In this document: positions 9,408 to 18,697 of the stretch, piece by piece
Numbering within the stretch: the stretch's first letter is position 1
Layout: each line of letters begins with the position of its first letter
Assembly: GCF_001182745.1 (NCBI RefSeq)
Contig: NZ_LN868939.1
Span: 2,542,001-2,606,000, forward strand
From: Nocardia farcinica
GTDB taxonomy: Bacteria; Actinomycetota; Actinomycetes; Mycobacteriales; Mycobacteriaceae
Reading direction: 5' to 3'
DNA: 64,000 nucleotides
Program-made: the position numbers and the translations under genes
The notes under the pieces: model-generated
The model's database searches: none
Told to the model about the DNA's origin: nothing
What the model saw: the letters and a program-made list of their open reading frames with translations, nothing else

Positions 9408-12327
9408 GTGGCAGGCAAGGCCCGCGTGCACGAGTTGGCGAAAGAACTCGGTGTCACGAGCAAGGAACTACTCGCAACGCTCAAGGAGCAAGGCGAGTTC
9501 GTGAAGTCGGCGTCCTCGACGGTGGAAGCACCCGTCGCACGCCGGCTGCGCGAGTCGTTCGCGTCGAAGTCCGCACCCGCGAACGGCGCCAAGGCCGGCG
9601 CCAAGCCGGGTCCCGCGGCGTCGGCGCGTCCGGGCGCGAAGCCCACCCCCGGCGGTCCGCGCCCCGGTCCCCGTACCCCGGCCCCGCGGCGTCGGCGCCC
9701 CAGGCGCCCGCCGAGCAGACCGCGCGTCCCACCGACGCCCGGCCCGGCCCGGCCGTGAAGCCCGGTCCCGCGCCCACCCCGGCGCGTCCGGCCGCCCCGA
9801 GGCCCCCGCGGCCAAGGCGGCGCCCGAGGCGCCCGCCCAGCGGCCGACCCCGGGTGGCCCGCGTCCCGGCCAGCAGCAGCAGCGCCCCGGCGCTCCGGCG
9901 CAGGGCGGTCCGCGACCCGGCCCCAAGCCGGGTCCGAAGACCCCGCGCGTCGGCAACAACCCCTACTCGTCCCAGCCCGCGCCCGAGCGGGAGCGTCCCG
10001 CGGCCCGTCCCGGGCCCGGCGGCCCGCGTCCCGGCCCCGCGCAGGGTGGTCCGCGTCCCGGCCCCGGCCAGGGTGCGCCGCGTCCCGGCGCCACGCCGGG
10101 CCCGCGCCCCGCGGCCGCGCAGGGCGGTCCGCGTCCGGGTGGTCCGCGGCCGAGCCCCGGCTCGATGCCGCCGCGCCCGAACCCGGGTGCGATGCCGCAG
10201 CGCACGCCGCGTCCCGGCCCCAGCGCTGGCGGCCGTCCCGGTCGTCCCGGCGGTGCCCCCGGTGCCGGTCGTCCCGGTGGCGGTGGCGGCGGCTACCGCG
10301 GCGGTGGCGGCGCGCCCGGCGCCGGTGCGGGTGCACCGGCGGGCGGTGGCTTCCGCGGTCGTCCCGGTGGTGGCGGCGGTCGCCCGGGTGGTCCGGGCGG
10401 TCGCGGCGGTGCCGCGGGCGCGTTCGGCCGTCCCGGTGGCGCCCCGCGTCGTGGCCGCAAGTCCAAGCGCCAGAAGCGCCAGGAATACGACTCGATGCAG
10501 GCGCCGTCGGTCGGCGGCGTGCGGCTGCCGCGCGGCAACGGTGAGATCATCCGCCTCGCCCGCGGTGCGTCGCTGTCGGACTTCGCGGAGAAGATCGACG
10601 CCAACCCGGCGGCCCTGGTGCAGGCGCTGTTCAACCTCGGCGAGATGGTGACCGCGACCCAGTCGGTCAACGACGAGACCCTCGAGCTGCTCGGCAGCGA
10701 GATGAACTACGTCGTGCAGGTCGTCAGCCCCGAGGACGAGGACCGCGAGCTGCTCGAGAGCTTCGACCTCACCTACGGCGAGGACGAGGGCGACGAGGAC
10801 GACCTGCAGGTCCGTCCGCCGGTGGTCACCGTCATGGGTCACGTCGACCACGGCAAGACCCGACTGCTGGACACCATCCGCAAGGCCAACGTCCGCGAGG
10901 GCGAGGCGGGTGGCATCACCCAGCACATCGGCGCCTACCAGGTGATGACGCACCTCGGCGACGAGGACCGCCTGATCACCTTCATCGACACCCCGGGTCA
11001 CGAGGCGTTCACCGCCATGCGTGCCCGCGGTGCGAAGGCCACCGACATCGCGATCCTGGTGGTCGCCGCCGACGACGGCGTCATGCCGCAGACGGTGGAG
11101 GCCATCAACCACGCGCAGGCGGCCGACGTGCCGATCGTCGTGGCGGTCAACAAGATCGACAAGGAAGGCGCGAACCCGGAGAAGATCCGCCAGCAGCTCA
11201 CCGAATACGGGCTGGTGGCCGAGGAATACGGTGGCGACACCATGTTCGTCGACATCTCCGCCAAGCAGGGCACCAACATCGACGCGCTGCTGGAAGCGGT
11301 GCTGCTCACCGCGGACGCGGCGCTGGACCTGCGCGCCAACCCGAACATGGACGCCCAGGGCGTCGCGATCGAGGCGCACCTCGACCGCGGCCGCGGCCCG
11401 GTGGCGACCGTGCTCATCCAGCGCGGCACCCTGCGGGTCGGCGACTCGATCGTCGCGGGCGACGCCTACGGTCGCGTGCGCCGGATGGTCGACGAGCACG
11501 GCGAGGACGTCGAGGCGGCGCTGCCGTCGCGGCCGGTCCAGGTCGTCGGCTTCACCTCGGTGCCGGGCGCCGGTGACAACCTGCTGGTCGTCGACGAGGA
11601 CCGCATCGCCCGCCAGATCGCCGACCGGCGCAACGCGCGCAAGCGCAACGCTCTGGCCGCGCGCAGCCGCAAGCGGATCAGCCTGGAAGATCTGGATGCC
11701 GCGCTGAAGGAGACGTCGGAGCTGAACCTGATCCTCAAGGGCGACAACGCCGGTACCGTCGAGGCGCTGGAAGAGGCCCTGATGGGGATCGAGGTCGGCG
11801 ACGAGGTGCGCCTGCGGGTCATCGACCGCGGTGTCGGTGGTGTCACCGAGACCAACGTCAACCTGGCCTCGGCCTCGAACGCGATCATCATCGGGTTCAA
11901 CGTGCGCGCCGAGGGCAAGGCGACCGAGCTGGCCAACCGCGAAGGCGTGGACATCCGGTACTACTCGGTGATCTACCAGGCCATCGACGAGATCGAGAAG
12001 GCCCTCAAGGGCATGCTCAAGCCGATCTACGAAGAGGTCGAGCTGGGTCGCGCCGAGATCCGGGCCATCTTCCGTTCGTCGAAGGTCGGCAACATCGCCG
12101 GTTGCATGGTGCTGTCGGGGTCGGTCAAGCGCAACGCCAAGGCGCGCCTGCTGCGCGACAACGTGGTGGTCGCCGAGACGACGACCATCTCCTCGCTGCG
12201 GCGGGAGAAGGACGACGTCACCGAGGTCCGCGAGGGCTTCGAGTGCGGTATGACGCTGACCTACAACGACATCAAGGAAGGCGACATCATCGAGGCCTAC
12301 GAGCTGCGCGAGAAGCCGCGCGACTGA
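9408..12327 (+). CDS. infB: Translation initiation factor IF-2 (frame broken twice in this sequence)
   Basis: IF-2 is the GTPase that places initiator tRNA on the ribosome. The start is GTG 9408 behind a GAGGAGA ribosome-binding site, and the first residues are [21 protein letters not shown] long Pro/Gly/Ala/Arg linker follows, then the G domain with [16 protein letters not shown] and NKID, and domains II to IV to the C-terminus. The frame shifts near 9685 and again near 9796. Both fit loss of one C in a CCCC run, and restoring two bases gives about 973 aa. IF-2 is essential, so these are more likely sequence errors than real lesions. Translation from an internal ATG at 10165 would give only a shortened form. 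Confidence 0.93.
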
Positions 12328-12340
12328 CGCCTCGACGACC

Positions 12341-12386
12341 ACCGCGCGGCCGCGCCTGCCCTGGAAGGTGGGCGCGGCCGCGCGGT
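12341..12386 (+). terminator. Hairpin after infB
   Basis: A perfect 16-bp G/C stem (12341-12356 with 12371-12386) and a 14-nt loop lie 13 bp after the infB stop and before the DUF503 gene. There is no U tract, so it may reduce rather than fully stop transcription into the next genes. Confidence 0.65.
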
Positions 12387-12409
12387 CCGGTCGCCGTGAA
12401 CGGGAAGGT

Positions 12410-12706
12410 GTGTGGGTGTACCTGGGTGCACTGGAGTTCGACATCCTGCTCGGCGACGTGCACTCGTTGAAGGAGAAGCGGTCGGTCATCCGGCCGGTGC
12501 TCGCCGAGTTGCAGCGCTTCGGGGTGAGTGTGGCCGAGGCCGGGGAACACGACCGGTACCGGCGCACGCTGCTGGGCGTGGGCATGGTCAGCCCGGACAT
12601 GAGCCATCTGACGGCCGTGCTCGACAAATGCGAGCGGCACGTCGCGGCGCGCCCGGAGCTAGAGTTGCTGGCAGTACGCCGCCGCGTCTTCGGACCCGAG
12701 GACTAG
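12410..12706 (+). CDS. DUF503 family protein
   Basis: Starting at GTG 12410 gives 98 aa (VWVYLGALEFDILLGDVHSL). GTG 12416 is an equally good start, with better spacing to GGAAGG. The LKEKRSVIRPVLAELQ segment and the RRTLLGVGMVSPDM strand are typical of the family, which lies between infB and rbfA in many Gram-positives. Its function is unknown, though position suggests a link to ribosome biogenesis or translation. Confidence 0.88.
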   Translation: MWVYLGALEFDILLGDVHSLKEKRSVIRPVLAELQRFGVSVAEAGEHDRYRRTLLGVGMVSPDMSHLTAVLDKCERHVAARPELELLAVRRRVFGPED

Positions 12707-12739
12707 ACGGTTTTTCATCGATAGTGAGGAGGGACAGCC

Positions 12740-13183
12740 GTGGTGGATCAAGCCAGGGCACGCCGACTCGCGAAGCGGATTTCGGAGATCGTGGCCACCG
12801 CCATCGAGTACGAAGTGAAGGATCCGCGGCTGCGTTTCGTGACGATCACCGACGCGAAGGTCACCGGTGATCTGCGCGAGGCGACCGTGTACTACACGGT
12901 CATGGGCGAGACCATCGACGCCGAACCCGATTACGACGCCGCGGCGGCCGGCTTGGCCAAGGCCAAGGGGGTGCTGCGGTCGAAGGTGGGCGCGGGCACC
13001 GGGGTGAAGTTCACCCCGTCGCTGGCGTTCGTGTTGGACAAGGTGCCCGACGCCGCGCGGGAGATGGAGGAGCTGTTGGCCAGGGCGCGCGCCGCGGACG
13101 CCGAGGTGGCGCGCGTGGCCGCGGAGGCCAGGCACGCGGGCGAGCCGGACCCGTACAAGACCGATCGCGACGACGCCGAGTGA
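12740..13183 (+). CDS. rbfA: Ribosome-binding factor A
   Basis: RbfA is a KH-like protein that binds the 16S rRNA 5' region during late 30S maturation. The 147-aa product starts at GTG 12740 behind GAGGAGGGA, beginning [20 protein letters not shown]. It has the family patterns [19 protein letters not shown] and [13 protein letters not shown], then a helical actinobacterial tail. It follows infB and DUF503 in the standard order and precedes the DHH phosphoesterase gene by 10 bp. Confidence 0.96.
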   Translation: MVDQARARRLAKRISEIVATAIEYEVKDPRLRFVTITDAKVTGDLREATVYYTVMGETIDAEPDYDAAAAGLAKAKGVLRSKVGAGTGVKFTPSLAFVLDKVPDAAREMEELLARARAADAEVARVAAEARHAGEPDPYKTDRDDAE

Positions 13184-13193
13184 CGCGCCGCCG

Positions 13194-14255
13194 ATGACGA
13201 CCAGCGGTCCCGGCGTCGGAGCGGATTCCGCTGCGGCGCAAGCCTCTTCGGACGGTTCGCCGGACATGGTCGGCGCGGCGCTGCGTGCCGCCGTCACCGC
13301 GCTGGCGGCGGCGGGCTCGGTCACCGTGGTCAGTCACGTGCAGCCCGACGCCGACACCGTCGGCAGCGCGCTGGCACTGGCGACGGTGCTGCGCAGGCGC
13401 GGCGTGGCCGTGCGGGCGGCGTTCGCCGAGCCCGCCGAACTCCCCGCCAGCATGGCGACCCTGCCCGGCGCCGACCTGCTGGTGCCGCCCGCCGAGGTGC
13501 CGGACACCGCCGATGTGCTCGTCGCGGTGGACTGCGCCAGCGCGAGCCGGATGGGTGCGCTCGCCGACCGGCTCGCGGGCGCGGCGACCACCGTGGTGAT
13601 CGATCACCACCGGTCCAACACCCGCTTCGGTGCGATCAACGTCGTCGACCCCGGCGCCGAGTCGACCGCGGGACTCGTCGCGCGGTTGCTCGACGTGTGG
13701 GGTGAGCCGATCGACGCCCCCGTCGCGCACTGTCTCTACGCCGGGCTGGTCACCGACACCGGCTCGTTCCGCTGGGTCCGCCCCGGCACCCACGAGCTGG
13801 CCGAACGGCTGCTCGCGACCGGGATCGACGGCCCCGAGATCGCTCGCGCACTGCTCGACACCCACCCCTTCGCCTGGCTGCCGATGCTGGCCAGGGTGCT
13901 GTCCACCGCGCGCCTGGAACCGGGCGTGCGCGGCGGGGTCGGGCTCGCGTACGCGTTCGTGCACCGGGCCGATCTCACCGACGTGCGTTCGGAGGAGGTG
14001 GAGAGCGTCATCGACATCGTCCGCACCACCGCCGAGGCGGGCATCGCCGCGGTCTTCAAGGAGTCGCGCGCACAGTCGGGCCGGTGGACGGTGTCGCTGC
14101 GCTCCCGGGATTCGGGGCCGGGCGCCGACGACGGCGTCGACGTCGCCGCGGTGGCCACCGCGCTCGGCGGTGGCGGGCACCGGTACGCCGCCGGGTACAC
14201 CGCCGAGGGCAGCCCCGAGGAGATCGTCGGGGCGCTGGTGCGGGCGCTCGGGTGA
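13194..14255 (+). CDS. DHH-family bifunctional oligoribonuclease/pAp phosphatase (NrnA-like)
   Basis: Protein of 353 aa. The DHH domain has VVSHVQPDADTVGSALAL, ADVLVAVDCA and VVIDHHRSN (the DHH motif). The C-terminal DHHA1 domain ends with the glycine-rich GGGGHRYAAG. Homologues at this position (Rv2837c type) degrade nanoRNA, pAp and cyclic dinucleotide products using manganese. The stop overlaps the MATE gene start (GTGA). Confidence 0.9.
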   Translation: MTTSGPGVGADSAAAQASSDGSPDMVGAALRAAVTALAAAGSVTVVSHVQPDADTVGSALALATVLRRRGVAVRAAFAEPAELPASMATLPGADLLVPPAEVPDTADVLVAVDCASASRMGALADRLAGAATTVVIDHHRSNTRFGAINVVDPGAESTAGLVARLLDVWGEPIDAPVAHCLYAGLVTDTGSFRWVRPGTHELAERLLATGIDGPEIARALLDTHPFAWLPMLARVLSTARLEPGVRGGVGLAYAFVHRADLTDVRSEEVESVIDIVRTTAEAGIAAVFKESRAQSGRWTVSLRSRDSGPGADDGVDVAAVATALGGGGHRYAAGYTAEGSPEEIVGALVRALG

Positions 14256-15601
14256 GCGCGGACCCGGCCGCCGCGGGACCCCGGCGCATCCTGGGTCTGG
14301 CCCTGCCCACGCTGGGCGTGCTCGTCGCCGAGCCGCTGTATCTGCTGTTCGATCTGGCCGTGGTGGGCAGGCTGGGCGCGCTGGCGCTGGCCGGGCTCGC
14401 GGTCGGCGGGCTGATCCTGGCGCAGGTGAGCACGCAGCTGACCTTCCTCTCCTACGGCACCACCGCCCGCTCGGCGCGGCGGCACGGCGCCGGTGACCGG
14501 CCCGGCGCGGTGGCCGAGGGCGTCCAGGCCACCTGGCTGGCCGTCGCGGTCGGCGGACTGATCCTGGTGGTGATGCAGGCCGCGGCCGGGCCGGTCACCG
14601 CCGCCATTTCCGGTGGTGGCGACATCGCCGCCGAGGCGCTGCCGTGGCTGCGGATCGCCTTGTTCGGCGTGCCGTTGATCCTCATCGCGATGGCGGGCAA
14701 CGGCTGGCTGCGCGGGGTGCAGGACACCCGGCGGCCGCTGGTGTTCGTGGTGTGCGGGCTCGGGCTGTCCGCGGTGCTGTGCCCGGTACTGGTCCACGGG
14801 CTGCTCGGCGCACCGCGTCTGGAACTGGCGGGTTCGGCGGTGGCCAATGTCGCGGGGCAGACGGTGACGGCGGCCCTGTTCGTCACGGCGGTGGTGCGGG
14901 AACGGGTGCCGCTCACCCCGCACTGGTCGGTGATGCGCGCGCAACTCGTGCTCGGGCGGGACCTGATCCTGCGCAGCCTGTCCTTCCAGGCGTGCTTCGT
15001 CTCCGCGGCGGCGGTGGCGGCCCGCTTCGGCGCGGCCTCGGTGGCCGCCCACCAACTGGTGCTGCAACTGTGGAGCTTCCTCGCGCTGACCCTCGACGCG
15101 CTGGCCATCGCGGCCCAGACCCTGGTCGGCGCGGCGCTGGGCGGCGGTGACGCCACGGGCGCGCGCCGGCTGGCCGGGCGCATCACGCGGTGGTCGGAGC
15201 TGTTCGCGCTGGCGCTGGCGGCGGTGTTCGCCGCGGGCTACACGGTGATCCCGGCCCTGTTCACCACCGATGCGGCGGTGCTGGAGCGCACCCAGGTGGC
15301 GTGGTGGTTCTTCGTCGCGCTGATCCCGGTCGCGGGTGTCGTGTTCGCCCTCGACGGGGTGCTGCTCGGCGCGGGCGACGCCGCCTTCCTACGCACGGCC
15401 ACGCTCGCGGCGGCGCTGCTGGGCTTCCTGCCCGCGATCTGGTTGTCGCTGGCCTTCGACTGGGGGATCGCCGGGATCTGGTCCGGGCTGGCCGCGTTCA
15501 TGGTGTTGCGGCTGGCGGCGGTGAGCCGGCGGACGATGTCGGGGAAGTGGGCGACGGTCGGCAGCGAGGTGCCCCACGGCGCCGCCGTGGCCGCCGAGTA
15601 G
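14252..15601 (+). CDS. MATE family efflux transporter (DinF-like)
   Basis: The 449-aa membrane protein starts at GTG 14252, with about twelve hydrophobic segments in two six-helix halves. The first reads ILGLALPTLGVLVAEPLYLL; FDLAVVGRLG follows, a typical MATE helix-2 pattern. MATE proteins export cationic drugs or metabolites using sodium or proton gradients. It is translationally coupled to the DHH gene, and the rbfA-DHH-dinF order is the same as in Mycobacterium. Confidence 0.9.
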   Translation: MSADPAAAGPRRILGLALPTLGVLVAEPLYLLFDLAVVGRLGALALAGLAVGGLILAQVSTQLTFLSYGTTARSARRHGAGDRPGAVAEGVQATWLAVAVGGLILVVMQAAAGPVTAAISGGGDIAAEALPWLRIALFGVPLILIAMAGNGWLRGVQDTRRPLVFVVCGLGLSAVLCPVLVHGLLGAPRLELAGSAVANVAGQTVTAALFVTAVVRERVPLTPHWSVMRAQLVLGRDLILRSLSFQACFVSAAAVAARFGAASVAAHQLVLQLWSFLALTLDALAIAAQTLVGAALGGGDATGARRLAGRITRWSELFALALAAVFAAGYTVIPALFTTDAAVLERTQVAWWFFVALIPVAGVVFALDGVLLGAGDAAFLRTATLAAALLGFLPAIWLSLAFDWGIAGIWSGLAAFMVLRLAAVSRRTMSGKWATVGSEVPHGAAVAAE

Positions 15602-15758
15602 CCGGAAACCAGGCGGCAGCCCCGTGATCACTCGGTAGGATCGCGGCTGTGCAGTGACCGATCCCGCGTGACACACCTACGGCGCCGCGAGCCCCGTCGG
15701 CGCCGAATCGTGCTGTCCGCGATCGCCTTCCACCGCACCGTCGACGATCGGATACTCC

Positions 15759-16508
15759 ATGACCGACGAACAATTCCGTGATCACGTCGCCGAGCGCCTG
15801 GCCGCGCTGCCCGGTGTGCTGGCGGTGACCCTGGGCGGTTCCCGCGCCCAGGGCACCGCTCGCCCGGACAGCGACTGGGACTTCGGCATCTACTACCGCG
15901 GCGACTTCCGCCCCGAGCACCTGCGGGCGATCGGCTGGCCCGGCGAGGTCTCCGAGCTCGGCGCCTGGGGCGGTGGCGTCTTCAACGGGGGCGCCTGGCT
16001 CACCGTCGAGGGCCGCCACGTGGACGTGCACTACCGCGACCTCGACGTGGTCGAGCGCGAACTCGAGCGGGCCCGGGCCGGGCACTTCCACTGGGAGCCG
16101 CTGATGTTCCATCTCGCGGGCATTCCGAGCTACCTGCTGCCGGCCGAACTCGCCGTCAACCAGGTCCTGTCCGGCGAGCTGCCGCGCCCGGACTACCCGC
16201 CCGCGCTGCGCGAATCCGCGCCGCCGATCTGGCGGGACCGGGCTGCGCTCACCCTGCGGTACGCGCGCGGCGCCTACCTCCCGCGCGCCCAGGTCACCGA
16301 ATTCGCGGCCGCGCTCGCCACCGCCGCGATGTACACCGCGCACGCGATCCTGGCCGAACGCGGGGAGTGGGTGACCAACGAGAAGCGGCTGCTGGCGCGG
16401 GCCGGCCTGCGCGACATCGACGCCGTCGTCGCGGAACTGCGACCGCAACCCGGGGTGCTCGGCCACGCGCTGGCCCGGGCCGAAACCCTGCTCGGTATCG
16501 GCTCCTGA
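15759..16508 (+). CDS. Nucleotidyltransferase-domain protein
   Basis: Protein of 249 aa with the minimal nucleotidyltransferase motif GGSRAQGTARPDSDWDFGIY at residues 26-45 (GS then D-x-D), and a later aspartate in RHVDVHYRD. The C-terminal half is helical, as in aminoglycoside-nucleotidyltransferase-like folds. The substrate is unknown; it could be a small molecule or a protein. It stands alone after a 157-bp gap with a TAGGAT -10-like element. Confidence 0.75.
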   Translation: MTDEQFRDHVAERLAALPGVLAVTLGGSRAQGTARPDSDWDFGIYYRGDFRPEHLRAIGWPGEVSELGAWGGGVFNGGAWLTVEGRHVDVHYRDLDVVERELERARAGHFHWEPLMFHLAGIPSYLLPAELAVNQVLSGELPRPDYPPALRESAPPIWRDRAALTLRYARGAYLPRAQVTEFAAALATAAMYTAHAILAERGEWVTNEKRLLARAGLRDIDAVVAELRPQPGVLGHALARAETLLGIGS

Positions 16509-16611
16509 GCCGTGCTCGCGCACCCCGCGGTGGGCCGCCGCCGCGGGGTGCGCACCGCCGCCTGCCGCCGGGCGCTCGGACCCGCCGACCCGCGCGGGAC
16601 ACGCCGTCTAC

Positions 16612-16635
16612 CTGTACAGACACCATTTCTGGTGT
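16612..16635 (+). promoter_or_regulatory. Paired palindromes upstream of the JmjC-like gene
   Basis: CTGTACAG (16612-16619) is a perfect palindrome, directly followed by ACACCA-TTTC-TGGTGT (16620-16635), a perfect inverted repeat. This lies about 90 bp upstream of the ATG at 16724 and resembles a TetR-type operator. The regulator is not identified. Confidence 0.5.
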
Positions 16636-16723
16636 ATCGATTCGCGGTGGTGACGCCGATAACGTCAGCAGAGGCCCGCAGCCCGGCCCGGGTGCGGCGC
16701 GACGTGTCGAAGGGGAGTGGGAG

Positions 16724-17641
16724 ATGACGGACAAAGGGTACGACGAACGGCCGTTGACCTTGGCGCCGATCCTCGGCGCCGGATTCGCGCTGTGGCTGGC
16801 TCGCAGCGTGCGCGACCGGGTGCGGCCCCGCACCGGCGGCACCCCCGGCCGGGTGGTACCCGACCACGAGAACCTGGAACTGGCCGAGGTTTTCGATAGC
16901 AAGACGCCGGTGGTGATCCGCGACGTCGCCACCGCGTGGCCGGTGTTCGAGGACTACCAGCCGCAGCGGCTGCGCGAGAAGTACCGCACCGAGAAGGTCT
17001 ACGCGCTCACCAGCACCACCAACGTCTTCACCCAGGAGACCTCGCCGGTGGAACTGCTCGAGTACGGCGACGTGATGGACGCGGTATTCGACACGCCGCG
17101 CCCGGACAAGAAGTACCACTCGCGCGCGGCGGCCAATCCGAAGCCGCTGGCCGAGCAGCTGCCCGCGACCGTCGGCGGGCGCACCCAGAGCACGGCCGCC
17201 AGCAGCGTGTGGATGGGCCAGTCCGGCAACCTGACTCCGCTGCACAACGACCCCTGGCACGGTCTGCTGATCCAGTTGCACGGGCGCAAGCGGGTGCGGC
17301 TGTTCCCGCCGAACGAGTACCACAACGTCTACGGCATCGTCCCGCGCAGGGTGAACGATCCCTACACCCGGCTGCCCGACCAGTTCGACCCCGACACCGC
17401 CGATTACCCGCGGCTGCGCCGGGCCACCAGCTACGACGTGGTGCTCGACGCCGGCGACGTGCTCTACATCCCGATGTTCTGGTGGCACCAGGTCGAATCG
17501 CTGGACGCCTCGATCTCGTATGTGGCGCGGTACAACCCGAAGTACTTCGAGTTCATGCGGGCGGCCTTCTTCCCGATGGCGATGCGCGGGCTGCTGCGGA
17601 TCGTGGCGGGGGTGACCGGCCGGTTCCGGCGCGCGGCCTGA
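16724..17641 (+). CDS. Cupin-like JmjC-domain protein (putative Fe(II)/2-oxoglutarate hydroxylase)
   Basis: Protein of 305 aa, starting at ATG 16724 with AGGGGAGTGGGAG as ribosome-binding site. TPLHNDPWHGLLIQLHGRK carries the H-x-D iron ligands and DVLYIPMFWWHQVES supplies the distal histidine, as in the FIH/JMJD5-like cupin_8 group. HGRKRVRLFPP is the usual beta strand after the first ligands. Such enzymes hydroxylate proteins or small molecules; the substrate here is unknown. An operator-like pair of palindromes lies upstream. Confidence 0.85.
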   Translation: MTDKGYDERPLTLAPILGAGFALWLARSVRDRVRPRTGGTPGRVVPDHENLELAEVFDSKTPVVIRDVATAWPVFEDYQPQRLREKYRTEKVYALTSTTNVFTQETSPVELLEYGDVMDAVFDTPRPDKKYHSRAAANPKPLAEQLPATVGGRTQSTAASSVWMGQSGNLTPLHNDPWHGLLIQLHGRKRVRLFPPNEYHNVYGIVPRRVNDPYTRLPDQFDPDTADYPRLRRATSYDVVLDAGDVLYIPMFWWHQVESLDASISYVARYNPKYFEFMRAAFFPMAMRGLLRIVAGVTGRFRRAA

Positions 17642-17662
17642 GATCCGCGCACGGCGGTTGTC

Positions 17663-17679
17663 GATAACGATAATCATCC
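17663..17679 (+). promoter_or_regulatory. Fur/Zur-type box upstream of the permease pair
   Basis: GATAACGATAATCATCC closely matches the classical Fur-family box built from GATAAT hexamers (two direct GATAAY units and a partial third). It lies 13 bp before the first ATG of the permease gene, where a bound repressor would block expression. The likely regulator is Zur or Fur; the gene content favours zinc. Confidence 0.65.
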
Positions 17680-17692
17680 TTGGCAAGATGGG

Positions 17693-18697
17693 ATGATGCT
17701 CGAGCAGTCGACCGTGCGCCGCGCGCGGTTCCGGGTCTCCTCCACGCACGTTCTCGCCCTGCTCGTCGTCGCCGGGATCCTCTGGCAGGCGCCGCTGGCC
17801 GCGGCGGTGGACGCGCACGCGCGCCTGCGCACCGGGTTGACGATGTTCGTCGGGGTCTTCGTGCAGGCCGTGCCGTTCCTGGTTCTCGGCGTGCTCGTGA
17901 GCGGGCTGATCGCCGCGTTCGTGTCACCGCTGGCGTTGCGGAAGATCCTGCCGCGCAACGAGACCGCGGCCATCGGCGTGGGCGGGCTGGCCGGAATCGC
18001 GCTGCCCGGTTGTGAATGCGGCGTGGTGCCGGTGGCGCGCAGGCTGATCGACCAAGGGGCGCCGGGATCGGTGGCGCTGGCCTTCCTGCTGTCCGCGCCC
18101 GCGATCAATCCGGTCGTGCTGGTATCGACCGCGGTCGCCTTTCCCGGTGAGCCGGGGATGGTCGCCGCCCGGTTCGCGGGATCGCTGGCGACCGCGCTGA
18201 TGATGGGTCTGCTGTGGTCGCGCTTCGGCAGCGCGCACTGGCTGCTGCCCACCGGACGCGGCGCGAGCTGCGCGGTGGGGCGGACGCGCGCGGAGGTGTT
18301 CGCCGAGGCCGCCCGGCACGATTTCCTGCAGGCCGCCGCGTTCCTCGTGCTCGGCGCGGCCACCGCCGCCGTCCTGCACGTGCTGGTGCCGCCGCACTGG
18401 TACGAGCAGCTGGCCGGGCAGATCCTGCTCGCGATCCTGGTGCTGGCGGTGCTCGCGGTGGTGCTGGCGTTGTGTTCGGAGGCCGACGCGTTCGTGGCGG
18501 CGAGCATGTCGTCGCTGCCGCTGCTGCCCAGGCTGGTGTTCCTCGTGGTCGGACCGGCGGTGGACGTCAAGCTGTTCGCCATGCAGGCGGGCACCTTCGG
18601 CCGCCGGTTCGCACTGTGGTTCTCCCCGCTGACGTTCGTGGTCGCCCTCGTCTGCGCCACCCTGGCGGGCCTGGCGTTCCTCGGCGGTGTGCGATGA
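17693..18697 (+). CDS. Permease of the DUF318/ArsP-like family
   Basis: Protein of 334 aa with about eight membrane helices. The motif GIALPGCECGVVPVARRL with its CxC pair and the LSAPAINPVVL helix are hallmarks of the family. ATG 17693 is followed directly by a second ATG at 17696, and either may be used. The stop overlaps the start of the partner gene (ATGA). This two-gene arrangement resembles B. subtilis ycgR-ycgQ. With the metal box upstream, a role in metal handling, perhaps zinc scarcity, is inferred. Confidence 0.85.
   Translation: MMLEQSTVRRARFRVSSTHVLALLVVAGILWQAPLAAAVDAHARLRTGLTMFVGVFVQAVPFLVLGVLVSGLIAAFVSPLALRKILPRNETAAIGVGGLAGIALPGCECGVVPVARRLIDQGAPGSVALAFLLSAPAINPVVLVSTAVAFPGEPGMVAARFAGSLATALMMGLLWSRFGSAHWLLPTGRGASCAVGRTRAEVFAEAARHDFLQAAAFLVLGAATAAVLHVLVPPHWYEQLAGQILLAILVLAVLAVVLALCSEADAFVAASMSSLPLLPRLVFLVVGPAVDVKLFAMQAGTFGRRFALWFSPLTFVVALVCATLAGLAFLGGVR

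Noticed and set aside
9620..10440. Possible repeat array in the Pro/Gly-rich stretch
   Set aside because: It is the low-complexity linker of IF-2, coding throughout; units are irregular and no CRISPR-like repeats and spacers exist.
10165..12327. Separate gene starting at ATG 10165
   Set aside because: The same frame continues upstream as IF-2 linker and is joined to the real N-terminus by two single-base corrections.
9481..12627. Open frame of over 1,000 codons opposite infB
   Set aside because: High-GC antisense frame, rich in Arg/Thr/Gly/Val repeats; infB, DUF503 and their motifs account for the DNA.
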